Shown here in pieces: positions 23,665-31,129 of a DNA stretch of 44,637 nt. The DNA lies in the IMG/VR virus record IMGVR_UViG_3300027138_000006, positions 1 through 44,637 of that record. The stretch is one strand, 5' to 3'. A program made the translations under genes and the position numbers. Under the pieces are notes generated by a model that worked only from the letters and a program-made list of their open reading frames with translations, searched no databases and was not told the origin of the DNA. Within the stretch, counting starts at the first letter, position 1. Each line of letters begins with the position of its first letter. Source of the DNA: a virus.

Positions 23665-23850
23665 ATGCCAATCTATGAATACAAATGCGAATGTTCTCCA
23701 GAAGATATTGTATCAAAAGAAAGATCTATAAATTCTGTTGAGCCAAACTACTTGTGTAACCTATGTGGTAAAAAAATGCAGAGACATTACGGTTCTTTTG
23801 GTATACAGTTTAAAGGCAATGGCTTCTACAAAACAGATAATATTAAATAA
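23665..23850 (+). CDS. FmdB-type zinc-ribbon protein
   Basis: 61 residues opening MPIYEYKCE with C-x-C, CNLCG and the end FKGNGFYKTDN, the signature of the FmdB-type zinc-ribbon regulators common in phages and bacteria. Probably an adaptor or regulator. It begins directly after the oxygenase stop and is the last gene of the unit. Confidence 0.85.
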   Translation: MPIYEYKCECSPEDIVSKERSINSVEPNYLCNLCGKKMQRHYGSFGIQFKGNGFYKTDNIK

Positions 23851-23855
23851 CAACA

Positions 23856-23864
23856 TGGTATAAT
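23856..23864 (+). promoter_or_regulatory. Extended -10 promoter for the surface-protein gene
   Basis: TGGTATAAT without a recognisable -35. It predicts a start near 23871, within the following hairpin. Confidence 0.65.
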
Positions 23865-23867
23865 TAA

Positions 23868-23908
23868 CTAAGTAAGCAAAGATATTGCATTACTTAGGAG
23901 ATACCTAG
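23868..23908 (+). promoter_or_regulatory. Leader hairpin overlapping the Shine-Dalgarno
   Basis: CTAAGTAAGCAA (23868-23879) pairs with TTGC and TTACTTAG (23885-23897, one bulged A), giving 12 bp. The 3' arm's TTAG is the start of TTAGGAG, the SD of the TTG-initiated gene. A short alternative pairing TAGG/CCTA (23895-23907) competes. This suggests that SD access may be regulated. Confidence 0.5.
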
Positions 23909-26584
23909 TTGACTAGAAAGTTAAAGTATTTTTTAACCAGCCTTTTTATAATCGGCTGGCTTTTCCTTTTTAGTCCTAACTTTGCTAATGCTAATGAGCC
24001 ACCAGCCCCCTCAGAGCAAGTTGTTGTAAGCCCTGCACAGCAGGCAGTAAATACAGCCATTGCAACCGCAACTACAGAAGTTGCACAGGCCATAGCAGCA
24101 TCAGATACGTCCACTGTCACAACAGCAACAGCTGTACAGGCAGTAACAGCATCTAATGCCGCAGTAACTGCCGCAACAACGGCTGTGACTGCAGCAACTA
24201 CAGCAGTGGCGGAAGTGTCTAATGTGTCCACAGCCGTAGAAACAGCGACAGCGGTTGTTCAAACAATTACTTCAACGGTAGCATCCGTTACACAAGCGGT
24301 AGCAGCAATTCCAGTAAGTGCTACAACTCAAACACCAGAAGTTGCTACAGCACAAGTAGCTGTTACAGCAGCGGTTCCCGTTATTGAATCTGCAACTGCA
24401 ACGGTTATAGCAACAGCATCCCCTTTAATGCCTGAAACCCCCACTACAGTTACTCAAGTAGCAACCGCAATTACAACAGAAGTAGCACAGGCTGCAACAG
24501 CTTCTACTGCAATACAGGTAGCTCAGGCGGCAATAGATACCGCAACGGCCACAGTAGCAACAGCAACTACGGCTGTAGCAGCAGTAACTCCTGCACGGAC
24601 AGAGGCTCAAACACAATTAACTCAAGCAAACGTAGCAATTAATAATGCTCAAGATGCAGTCAATGCCCTTGCTGCAACTATTGGTACAACCACAAATGTT
24701 TTATCTAATGTAGATGATGCTGGTGTTCGCATGAATCTTCCATTTAATTTACAGATGGGCGGAGTCACATATAATAATGTTTTTGTAGGATCTAATGCGA
24801 CAATCACCTTTGGAGTAAATGAGGGTGCAAATTATTATTCTACACCTAATGCACCTTCCATTTCTATAGCAGGGTATGACTGGACTACTTGGAGTAATGG
24901 ATCTGGAATTACATACTCAACAACTACCAATACACTTAGCGTTGCTTGGGATCTTAGAGTTTATCCTTTGCAAACAGCAGAAACACAAATGACTCAAGTT
25001 AGATTTAATGCGGATGTTAATCCTTCAGATGGTGCCTGGCAGGCAGATGTAAGCGTGACTGGACCAATCCCAAATGGTGCTAGATTTAACGTAAGAGAAA
25101 CTACAAATGGTCCCGTAACAAATATTAGTAATACAAGCACTACTACGGGATTTACTGGAACAATTAGTCAAGGCGCTGCATTTACTCCCACCCCTGATCC
25201 AGACAATTCAACAGTCTTGGCAGCAATTGATACAGCAAATGCACAAATTGCTACATTAAACTCAGCAGTTACTGCTATTGTTGCAACAAATACAGCAAAT
25301 ACAAATACAGTTATTGCACCAATTGCAACTGTTTCACAAAATACTGTAACGGCATTATCAACAGCAAGCACAACATTGACTGAAAAGGTGGCAGACCTTG
25401 CAATTGTTTCTACAGCCGTAGAAAAAGTAACTACAGCACCTACAATAGTGGCAGCAGCTCAAACAGTAATTGATGCAGTTCCTGCACCAGCGCCCTTGCC
25501 AGCCCCTGCTCCACCTGCACCAGTTGAACCACCCGTAGTCGTGCCACCTGTAGACACTACACCCGTAGTCGTGCCACCTGTAGACACTACACCCGTAGTC
25601 GTGCCACCTGTAGACACTACACCCGTAGTCGTGCCACCTGTAGACACTACACCAGTAACTACCACACCAGTTGATACCACACCTGTGGAAACAGAACCAG
25701 TAGACACAGAGCCTGTGGAAACAGAACCAGTAGACACAGAGCCTGTGGAAACAGAACCAGTAGACACAGAGCCTGTGGAAACAGAACCAGTTGATACCAC
25801 ACCTGTGGAAACAGAACCAGTAGACACAGAGCCTGTGACGGGATCAGAAGAAGATGTAACAAATACAGTTGATGATGCATTGGAAGATGGTAAAATTGAT
25901 AGTACAGAAGTTGAAGCAATTGCAGAAGCTATGTCTGCAGATGGTGAAATTGATGCAGAAGAAACTAATCAGTTAATTGAAGCATTGGCAGAAGATGGAA
26001 AAGTTTCTGTAGCAGATCAAGAAGCAGTTCTGGAAGCACTTGCGTCAGACGGCGAAGTTTCAAAAGAGGATGTTGCAGCCATTGTTGAATTAGCTAACTC
26101 AGATGGTAAATTATCTGAAGCAGAAAAAGATATTGTTGCCGATGCATTAATTCAATCTGTTCCAGAAGGTGAAAATCTTACTAAAGAACAGGTAGCGGAA
26201 GCTGGAATTAAGTTATCAGATTTGCCAGCAAGCACACCAGTTGATGTTAGAACATCTGAAAATGGTGACTCGGTTGTAATTACTGCAGAAGTTGCAGTAC
26301 AAGTAGAATTAATATCTGACCCAGCGGCATTTGCACAAGAGTTATTTAATGACCCAGGAGCAGCCCTACAGGCCTTGGGAAGCATAGGTGCAGATATGAC
26401 AGAAGGCGAAAGAGAAGAGGCAACTGAAATGGTTGTAGCAACAGTTGTAGCAGCAGGTGCAGCAATTAACGCAGCAGCAGTTGCAACAGGAGGAGCCACA
26501 GGGGGTAGCACAGGAGGCGGAGGAAATTCTGGTGGAGGCTCAGGAGCTAATTCACCAGGTCGAGGAGGAAGAAGAAAATGGTAA
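23909..26584 (+). CDS. Giant secreted repeat-containing surface protein
   Basis: 891 residues, TTG start after TAGGAG. Signal peptide (residues 1-28, hydrophobic core then ANA). Residues about 45-265 are A/T/V-rich and helical, about 265-425 a beta-rich domain (PFNLQMGGVTYNNVFVG and ITFG), about 540-643 Pro/Val/Thr tandem repeats, and about 645-750 EF-hand-like D-G-x-I/V-x3-E loops. The C-terminus is Ala/Gly-rich and ends in RRKW. It looks like an actinobacterial surface protein. Signal peptides are unusual for phage fibres, so it is probably displayed by the infected cell, perhaps blocking superinfection. Confidence 0.8.
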   Translation: MTRKLKYFLTSLFIIGWLFLFSPNFANANEPPAPSEQVVVSPAQQAVNTAIATATTEVAQAIAASDTSTVTTATAVQAVTASNAAVTAATTAVTAATTAVAEVSNVSTAVETATAVVQTITSTVASVTQAVAAIPVSATTQTPEVATAQVAVTAAVPVIESATATVIATASPLMPETPTTVTQVATAITTEVAQAATASTAIQVAQAAIDTATATVATATTAVAAVTPARTEAQTQLTQANVAINNAQDAVNALAATIGTTTNVLSNVDDAGVRMNLPFNLQMGGVTYNNVFVGSNATITFGVNEGANYYSTPNAPSISIAGYDWTTWSNGSGITYSTTTNTLSVAWDLRVYPLQTAETQMTQVRFNADVNPSDGAWQADVSVTGPIPNGARFNVRETTNGPVTNISNTSTTTGFTGTISQGAAFTPTPDPDNSTVLAAIDTANAQIATLNSAVTAIVATNTANTNTVIAPIATVSQNTVTALSTASTTLTEKVADLAIVSTAVEKVTTAPTIVAAAQTVIDAVPAPAPLPAPAPPAPVEPPVVVPPVDTTPVVVPPVDTTPVVVPPVDTTPVVVPPVDTTPVTTTPVDTTPVETEPVDTEPVETEPVDTEPVETEPVDTEPVETEPVDTTPVETEPVDTEPVTGSEEDVTNTVDDALEDGKIDSTEVEAIAEAMSADGEIDAEETNQLIEALAEDGKVSVADQEAVLEALASDGEVSKEDVAAIVELANSDGKLSEAEKDIVADALIQSVPEGENLTKEQVAEAGIKLSDLPASTPVDVRTSENGDSVVITAEVAVQVELISDPAAFAQELFNDPGAALQALGSIGADMTEGEREEATEMVVATVVAAGAAINAAAVATGGATGGSTGGGGNSGGGSGANSPGRGGRRKW
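25531..25650 (+). repeat. Four perfect 30-bp tandem repeats in the surface-protein gene
   Basis: Units at 25531, 25561, 25591 and 25621 are identical over 30 bp and encode a 10-residue P-V-V-V-P-P-V-D-T-T period in frame. Perfect identity at the nucleotide level suggests a recent expansion or slipped-strand hot spot. Confidence 0.9.
25651..25830 (+). repeat. Six further 30-bp tandem units, slightly diverged
   Basis: Continues the same 10-residue period (P-V-E-T-E-P-V-D-T-E type) as degenerate copies at 25651, 25681, 25711, 25741, 25771 and 25801, with 25711 and 25741 identical. It forms the end of the Pro-rich stalk. Confidence 0.85.
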
Positions 26585-26760
26585 GAATAATAAAGAATAT
26601 CCTAAAAGATATGGTAGACCAAGCATGGACCCTTCTTGGTATGTTTATTGCTTGGGTTGTTTTGGACGGAAGTGCTAAAGATATAGTCGGTTATGGCATT
26701 ATAGCTACTACTGCTCTATGGATAGTAACTAGTCCTATCAGAAATAGAAACTCAGAATAG
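26578..26760 (+). CDS. Small membrane protein, holin-like
   Basis: 60 residues with two hydrophobic stretches (about WTLLGMFIAWVVL at 17-29 and YGIIATTALWIVTS at 39-52) flanked by charged ends. Its size, topology and position a few genes upstream of the endolysin suit a holin. The ATG overlaps the previous gene end. Assignment by position and topology only. Confidence 0.5.
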   Translation: MVRIIKNILKDMVDQAWTLLGMFIAWVVLDGSAKDIVGYGIIATTALWIVTSPIRNRNSE

Positions 26761-26762
26761 GG

Positions 26763-26768
26763 TATAAT
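26763..26768 (+). promoter_or_regulatory. Leaderless promoter for the lipoprotein
   Basis: TATAAT (26763-26768), AGTAGT (6 nt), then ATG at 26775; no SD. The -35 is weak. Confidence 0.65.
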
Positions 26769-26774
26769 AGTAGT

Positions 26775-26990
26775 ATGAAGAAAATAACTGCTATTGCTTT
26801 AGCTGGACTATTAATGGTATCATTGAGTTCATGTGGCTATAGTGGATTCTATAGATACCCATGTCAAGATCCTAAAAATTGGGAAATTGCAGAATGTAAT
26901 CCTCCAGTATGTGAAGCTTCACAGACTTGCACAAATGATGTAATAAAAATTACACCTACAACACCAGAACAGGAAATAACAAATGGCTAA
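26775..26990 (+). CDS. Lipoprotein
   Basis: 71 residues. Signal peptide ending with lipobox LSSC (Cys at about 20); the mature part carries further Cys residues (CQDP, CNPP, CEASQTC) that may form disulfides. Lysis-gene position suggests a spanin- or exclusion-type surface lipoprotein. Predicted leaderless translation; it overlaps the next gene. Confidence 0.8.
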   Translation: MKKITAIALAGLLMVSLSSCGYSGFYRYPCQDPKNWEIAECNPPVCEASQTCTNDVIKITPTTPEQEITNG

Positions 26991-27393
26991 ACAAAAGCTA
27001 ACCCCAGCAGACTTAGATGCTCGTTTAAAGTTTATTCTAGGAATAACTCTTGGAAGCATCCTGTTTCTAACAGCAGTCGGAATTATTTACGGACTATTGT
27101 TTGTAACACAGCCCATAGGAGCTCAGTCAGAAAATGACAAGATGTTCTTTAATGTTCTAGGTAGTATTGCAACATTTATTACAGGCACACTTGCAGGAAT
27201 TTTGATTGGCAATTCAGGTGCCAAGGATATTATGGCGGCCCAAATACAAAATAAAGAAGTAGATGCAAAGAATACACAGGCAGACAAGAAGCTTGAAGCA
27301 GAAATTGATGCAACTGCAGCACGTTTAGCGGCAAAGCCAGACGGAGAGATGCCAGCAGAACAACCAGTTGATACAGATTGGGACAAAGAATAA
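26983..27393 (+). CDS. Membrane protein with two TM segments and coiled-coil tail
   Basis: 136 residues: two hydrophobic stretches (about 18-42 and 56-76), then a charged coiled-coil region and an acidic Pro-rich end. Between the lipoprotein and the CHAP enzyme, it is a lysis accessory or holin candidate. SD AGGAAAT; it ends in TAATG overlap with the endolysin. Confidence 0.6.
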   Translation: MAKQKLTPADLDARLKFILGITLGSILFLTAVGIIYGLLFVTQPIGAQSENDKMFFNVLGSIATFITGTLAGILIGNSGAKDIMAAQIQNKEVDAKNTQADKKLEAEIDATAARLAAKPDGEMPAEQPVDTDWDKE

Positions 27394-27962
27394 TGGCAGA
27401 CCAAGGCACAGCAGCACGTTTAATCGAAGTTGCTACAGCAGAGATTGGGACTATTGAAGGTCCAAAGGATAACGAAACAAAGTATGGTGCTTACACTAAA
27501 GCTAATTTCCAACCATGGTGCGGAAGTTTCGTAAATTGGTGCGGGAACGAATCTGGCGTAAAGATTCCTAATACAGTTTATACTCCAGCAGGAGTAACAG
27601 CATTTAAAAAAGCTAACGCATGGATTGATGGAGATATTGCAGATCCAGAACCAGGAGATATAGCCTATTTTGATTTCCCTTCAGATGGCGTCGATAGGGT
27701 TTCTCACGTAGGTATTGTTGTTAAAGACAATGAAGACGGAACCGTTTGGTGTATTGAAGGAAACACATCTTCAAAGAAGTCTGGGAGCCAAAGAAATGGC
27801 GGAGAAGTTTGCAAACAACTCCGTGCCTACAAGAAAAACAAAGCAGGAGTTTTAATATCTATTGTTGGATTTGGTCGTCCAAAGTTTAAAGCAGCAGCAC
27901 CAATTGCAGAACAAAAGCCTGCTAAAGCTAAAACAAAAGTATGCCCAACCTGCGGTAAGTAA
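27393..27962 (+). CDS. CHAP-domain endolysin
   Basis: 189 residues from ATG 27393. Active-site Cys at C43 (PWCGSFVNWC), HVGIV with H105 and the acidic/Asn position near EGN at 122-124 form a CHAP peptidase. No signal peptide, so it needs the holin to reach the wall. The tail ends in a CPTCGK zinc-like motif. It cleaves host peptidoglycan at lysis. Confidence 0.88.
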   Translation: MADQGTAARLIEVATAEIGTIEGPKDNETKYGAYTKANFQPWCGSFVNWCGNESGVKIPNTVYTPAGVTAFKKANAWIDGDIADPEPGDIAYFDFPSDGVDRVSHVGIVVKDNEDGTVWCIEGNTSSKKSGSQRNGGEVCKQLRAYKKNKAGVLISIVGFGRPKFKAAAPIAEQKPAKAKTKVCPTCGK

Positions 27963-28106
27963 ATGAACACATACAAAGTTAAGCTTGAAGTAACGGCAGA
28001 AGTAGAAGCCTTTGATGAAAGCGATGCTCTAGATTATGCTAATGATATATTTGGCGTAGACGATGAAATTAAAAACGTTAAAGTAGTTAGCGTTAAGGAG
28101 AAATAA
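27963..28106 (+). CDS. Small acidic protein
   Basis: 47 residues, ATG overlapping the endolysin stop, ending in TAATG with the next gene. Alternating Val/Glu/Asp pattern (TYKVKLEVTAEVEAFDESD) suggests a small beta-alpha fold. Function unknown. Confidence 0.5.
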   Translation: MNTYKVKLEVTAEVEAFDESDALDYANDIFGVDDEIKNVKVVSVKEK

Positions 28107-28870
28107 TGGCAACTGAAGGATACAAACCAACTTCAGGAATGCAATCTGCAGCCCGCCGTGCAATTAAATTAAAAGAAGAAGGCAAGGCTAAGGGTGCGGG
28201 AACGGCAGTAGGCTGGACTCGTGCAGGACAGCTAGCAAGAGGAGAGACTTTAAGTTTATCAACAGTTAAAAGAATGTATTCTTTTTTTTCACGCCATGAG
28301 GTAGATAAAAAAGGAAAAGACTTTAATAATGCAGAAAACCCATCTAATGGCAAAATTATGTGGTTGGCTTGGGGTGGGGACGCAGGGTTCTCATGGTCTA
28401 GAAAAATAGTAACAAGGGAGAAAAACATGAAAAAGAATTTAGAAATGCAGGAAATGGTAGAAGAAATTAAAGGCATCTTAGAAGATGTAGTAAATCCAAT
28501 AGAGGCAGTGGTTGAAATTACAGAGGATGATTTAGCAAAATCAATAGATCCTAAGCCAGAAGATGAAATGGAAAAATCTGAAGACTGTGACTGTGAAGAA
28601 TGCAAAGCAAACGGAACAAAATGCGAAGATTGCCCTAAATGCTCAGAAGAAATGAGCAAGTCCTATGAGTCAGATAATGAAGACGAAGACAAATGGAATA
28701 ATATGGAAAAAGCTTGTTGGTCAGGATATGAGCAGCAAGGAATGAAAGACAAGGGTGGACGCAAAGTCCCTAACTGTGTTCCTATTAAAAAGTCTGCAGA
28801 TGAAGATCCAATTAACGAAGCAGAAAAAGAAGTAAATAAGTCCATATGGGGTGGAGCTTTTCTTAAATAG
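28106..28870 (+). CDS. Phage protein with two conserved modules of unknown function
   Basis: 254 residues. The N-terminal module (SGMQSAARRAIKLKEEGKAK, then TLSLSTVKRMYSFFSRHEVD and WGGDAGFSW) and the C-terminal module (CWSGYEQQGMKDKGGRKVPN) are patterns I recognise from many phages but cannot name. The middle is acidic with a CEEC/CEDCPKC cluster. It could be a capsid- or DNA-associated factor; uncertain. Confidence 0.6.
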   Translation: MATEGYKPTSGMQSAARRAIKLKEEGKAKGAGTAVGWTRAGQLARGETLSLSTVKRMYSFFSRHEVDKKGKDFNNAENPSNGKIMWLAWGGDAGFSWSRKIVTREKNMKKNLEMQEMVEEIKGILEDVVNPIEAVVEITEDDLAKSIDPKPEDEMEKSEDCDCEECKANGTKCEDCPKCSEEMSKSYESDNEDEDKWNNMEKACWSGYEQQGMKDKGGRKVPNCVPIKKSADEDPINEAEKEVNKSIWGGAFLK

Positions 28871-28873
28871 TCA

Positions 28874-28903
28874 TTGACAGAGCCGCAGTTTCTACTGTAT
28901 AAT
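28874..28903 (+). promoter_or_regulatory. Strong promoter of the WhiB unit
   Basis: TTGACA at 28874-28879, 18-nt spacer, TATAAT at 28898-28903, followed by about 39 nt before the first ATG at 28943 (GAGGG SD). Confidence 0.75.
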
Positions 28904-28942
28904 ATATATCAGTGGGATGCTGCGGTTTATGTTTGAGGGACA

Positions 28943-29170
28943 ATGTTAAATCTAACAGAACTAGGTGTCGAAGTCTTTATTAAAAAGGCTAAGAGTGTAA
29001 CCCCGTACTGGGACAATTACGATCTTATCATTTGGAAGAAAGATAGTGGCGGGTTTACCAGCATAAGAGGAATGTTCAAAGAGAACACCTGGGGAACAGC
29101 AGAACGAATTGCAGTTGCCAACAATGGAATATGGAAGCTGCCCACAAAGTATGTCAGACATTTTAAGTAG
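28943..29170 (+). CDS. Small conserved protein
   Basis: 75 residues, preceded by GAGGG. Contains short strands with aromatic residues (YWDNYDLIIWKK, GIWKLPTKYV) as in small beta-sheet proteins. It ends overlapping the WhiB gene by 20 nt. Function unknown. Confidence 0.6.
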   Translation: MLNLTELGVEVFIKKAKSVTPYWDNYDLIIWKKDSGGFTSIRGMFKENTWGTAERIAVANNGIWKLPTKYVRHFK

Positions 29171-29462
29171 TTTAGGAATAGATCAAGATTCTTTAGATTG
29201 GTTTCATCTTGCTATATGCAGAGGAATGAATACTGATTTGTTTTATGAGAAGTATGAATCCGATTCTAACATAGCAAAGAACATAGACGAGATGTGTTTA
29301 AGTTGTCCAGTGATTAGCATGTGCTATGAATCTGGAGTTGAAGGAAATGAATACGGTGTATGGGGTGGTGTATACTTGACATCTGGATCAATTGATAAGT
29401 CTAAGAATCTGCATAAAGATCAAGACCTATGGAAGAAGTTAAAGAAGAAAAATGTTTATTGA
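29151..29462 (+). CDS. whiB: WhiB-family Fe-S protein
   Basis: 103 residues from ATG 29151; a longer ORF from 29109 exists but begins inside the previous gene. Four Cys at C23, C49, C52 and C58 (CRGMNTDLF, CLSC, C) would hold a [4Fe-4S] cluster, followed by GVWGG at 69-73, the WhiB signature. WhiB proteins are essentially restricted to Actinobacteria and their phages, so this is the main host marker. Phage WhiBs such as TM4 gp49 repress host whiB2 and can cause superinfection exclusion; the same is possible here. Confidence 0.9.
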   Translation: MSDILSSLGIDQDSLDWFHLAICRGMNTDLFYEKYESDSNIAKNIDEMCLSCPVISMCYESGVEGNEYGVWGGVYLTSGSIDKSKNLHKDQDLWKKLKKKNVY

Positions 29463-29778
29463 TAAGAGCCAGGACAGGCTAAAAGAGCATTTTAAATACG
29501 GAGTCAACGAATGGACTGGCGAACCAAATAAGCCAGTATTCTATACCCCAGAGATGAAAAAGGCTGTTCATCAAATAAAGAAGCCTTCTATGCTCTTAAT
29601 GGACATAGTAATGTATCCACAGTTTTTAGCACTACGACTATATGAAGACAATTTTTTACAGTTTGAGGGAACCAAGAAAGAAATGGTTATTGATTATGTA
29701 ACAAAGGTCAAGCGACTGCTTGAGTCATATGGAGTAAGATGCGAGCTGGAGGGCAAGCCTAGTGAAAGAGTACTATGA
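29452..29778 (+). CDS. Conserved hypothetical protein
   Basis: 108 residues, helical, overlapping WhiB by 11 nt. The segments YGVNEWTGEP and EGTKKEMVIDYVTKVK look conserved. No catalytic motif. In the WhiB-led operon. Confidence 0.55.
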   Translation: MFIDKSQDRLKEHFKYGVNEWTGEPNKPVFYTPEMKKAVHQIKKPSMLLMDIVMYPQFLALRLYEDNFLQFEGTKKEMVIDYVTKVKRLLESYGVRCELEGKPSERVL

Positions 29779-29959
29779 TATCACCCATGTTGTTTTTATT
29801 CACGCAGAAGATCTTCATGGAACAGTTGAGAAACTTGGTGCATACGCATCAATTGTTAATTATAACAAAAACGGAATAGAGTATAACGAACTTATGGAAA
29901 ATGAAGATTTTACAATTGTAGATGAAATAGTATTTACGCATATTGAGGACTCAAACTAA
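29762..29959 (+). CDS. Small hypothetical protein
   Basis: 65 residues, GTG start, overlapping the previous gene. Acidic, mixed alpha/beta pattern; no motif recognised. The stop overlaps the next ATG. Confidence 0.5.
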   Translation: MKEYYDITHVVFIHAEDLHGTVEKLGAYASIVNYNKNGIEYNELMENEDFTIVDEIVFTHIEDSN

Positions 29960-30195
29960 TGGAAAAGATATTGTGTTATAGCTGTAATAAATCCAAGAAT
30001 AAACTAGAGGCAAAGAAGTCGGCCTTACTACCAATTAATCTATTGATATGCGAAACCTGCATATCGTCTAAGCTTGAGCCTAGATGGGTAGTTATATTGG
30101 CTGGGAGATCTAATGGGTCAGATTATGTTAAGGAATTTATTATTAAACGCCGATATATTGGCAATGAAATATCTGCATCAGAGCTATTAGTTTAA
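29959..30195 (+). CDS. Cys-pair small protein
   Basis: 78 residues with CYSCNK near the start and CETC about 25 residues later, i.e. a four-Cys zinc site, then the basic Arg/Lys stretch SDYVKEFIIKRRYIG. Possible nucleic-acid-binding or regulatory role. Last gene of the WhiB unit. Confidence 0.55.
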   Translation: MEKILCYSCNKSKNKLEAKKSALLPINLLICETCISSKLEPRWVVILAGRSNGSDYVKEFIIKRRYIGNEISASELLV

Positions 30196-30209
30196 AATTA
30201 ATTTTAGGG

Positions 30210-30215
30210 TATAAT
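30210..30215 (+). promoter_or_regulatory. Near-leaderless promoter
   Basis: TATAAT (30210-30215) with 9 nt before the ATG at 30225; at most 3 nt of leader and no SD. Candidate -35 TTAGTT 17 nt upstream. Confidence 0.55.
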
Positions 30216-30224
30216 TAGTTTATT

Positions 30225-30539
30225 ATGGATTATACTACCGCTATTATTGCTATTTCTGCTGCTATATTAAGCGGTGCAGCAACCTCCTTTATTGCTGGAA
30301 TCAGGGATAATGTTAAAGAAAAAAATAGGCGTCATGAGCGTGAGCAGGATCACCTTAAATTAGATTTAAAAGACCTTAAAATTGAATTGTATAAAATTGA
30401 AAAAGAATTGACTGAATGGAAAGATAAATATTATAATACCATTCAGGAGCTTATATCCGTAAAGGCTGAGCTTGAAGATGCTTTAATTAGAGTAAGCCAT
30501 GCAGAGCATCATTTAGACGAACTGGACACGGAATTTTAA
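30225..30539 (+). CDS. Membrane-anchored coiled-coil protein
   Basis: 104 residues: one N-terminal TM segment (about 4-24, AIIAISAAILSGAATSFIAG) followed by a long charged coiled coil (about 35-100). Such a topology could be a spanin-like or exclusion protein. Translation is predicted to be leaderless. Confidence 0.6.
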   Translation: MDYTTAIIAISAAILSGAATSFIAGIRDNVKEKNRRHEREQDHLKLDLKDLKIELYKIEKELTEWKDKYYNTIQELISVKAELEDALIRVSHAEHHLDELDTEF

Positions 30540-30551
30540 ATTTAGTATACT
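30523..30551 (+). promoter_or_regulatory. Leaderless promoter for the proteasome-like gene
   Basis: TGGACA (30523-30528), 17-nt spacer, TATACT (30546-30551), six nt (AGAGGC), ATG at 30558. AGAGG overlaps these six nt but is too close to the ATG to serve as an SD. Confidence 0.7.
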
Positions 30552-30557
30552 AGAGGC

Positions 30558-31115
30558 ATGACCTGTATAGTAGCAATAGCCCAGAATGGTGTCGTTTATA
30601 TGGGGTCCGACCATGCCGCTTCGGATGACAAGACTGGCTGGATTCTTGCAAGAAAAGAACCCAAGGTGTTTAAGAATGGTCAATACGGAATTGCATTTAC
30701 AGACTCATTCCGTATGGGACAAATCCTTCAATACATGTGGACTCCTCCAAAATATACACCAACTAAAACAAACTCTGGCTTAGATAAGTTTATGAGAACC
30801 AAGTTTATTGATTCTGTCAAGGTTGCATTTAAAGATCATGGTTATGGAAGCGTTGGTTCGGCATCAGAAGAAGATACAGGTGGAATTTTTATTGTTGGAG
30901 TGTGCGGTAGGCTTTTTACAGTAGACGAAGACTTTCATGTTGGAGAAAACATAGTTAACTATATGGCGGAAGGCAGTGGTGGAATGCTAGCGCTAGGAGC
31001 ACTGCATGCAACAAAGAAGCAAAGAAACCCTAGACTTAGACTTAAAGCTGCATTAGAAGCAGCAACTGAGTTCAATATGAGCGTGTCTGCTCCCTATACA
31101 TATATTCAAGTTTAG
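30558..31115 (+). CDS. Proteasome-beta/HslV-like Ntn-hydrolase peptidase
   Basis: 185 residues. MTCIVAIAQNGVVYMGSDHA, with Thr2 as nucleophile after Met removal, D18 and K33/K36 region (RKEPKVFKN), plus GIAFTDSFRMG, is the N-terminal-nucleophile fold of HslV/proteasome beta subunits. Phage homologues exist in other actinophages. It probably self-assembles into a ring; target unknown. Actinobacterial hosts have a Pup-proteasome, so interference or use of host tagging is possible but speculative. Confidence 0.8.
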   Translation: MTCIVAIAQNGVVYMGSDHAASDDKTGWILARKEPKVFKNGQYGIAFTDSFRMGQILQYMWTPPKYTPTKTNSGLDKFMRTKFIDSVKVAFKDHGYGSVGSASEEDTGGIFIVGVCGRLFTVDEDFHVGENIVNYMAEGSGGMLALGALHATKKQRNPRLRLKAALEAATEFNMSVSAPYTYIQV

Positions 31116-31117
31116 TG

Positions 31118-31123
31118 TATAAT
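31118..31123 (+). promoter_or_regulatory. Leaderless promoter
   Basis: TATAAT (31118-31123), then AGATTT and ATG at 31130. The GTG at 31115 lies inside the -10 region and is therefore not the start. Confidence 0.7.
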
Positions 31124-31129
31124 AGATTT

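Noticed and set aside
25459-25827. Long minus-strand ORF of Ser/Thr/Val/Gly repeats
   Set aside because: It is the antisense of the 30-bp tandem repeats of the surface-protein gene, with no SD or promoter; a composition artefact.
25531-25830. CRISPR-like array
   Set aside because: Units are in-frame tandem coding repeats of 30 bp without spacers; no cas genes besides a stand-alone Cas4-like recombination nuclease.
28093-28659. Minus-strand ORF of 188 residues
   Set aside because: Fully covers the plus-strand 28106 gene, which has an SD, tight operon spacing and recognised phage patterns.
28883-28925. CCGCAG and CTGCGG flanking the 28898 -10 as an operator
   Set aside because: Only six bases per arm and 31 nt between; not enough for a claim.
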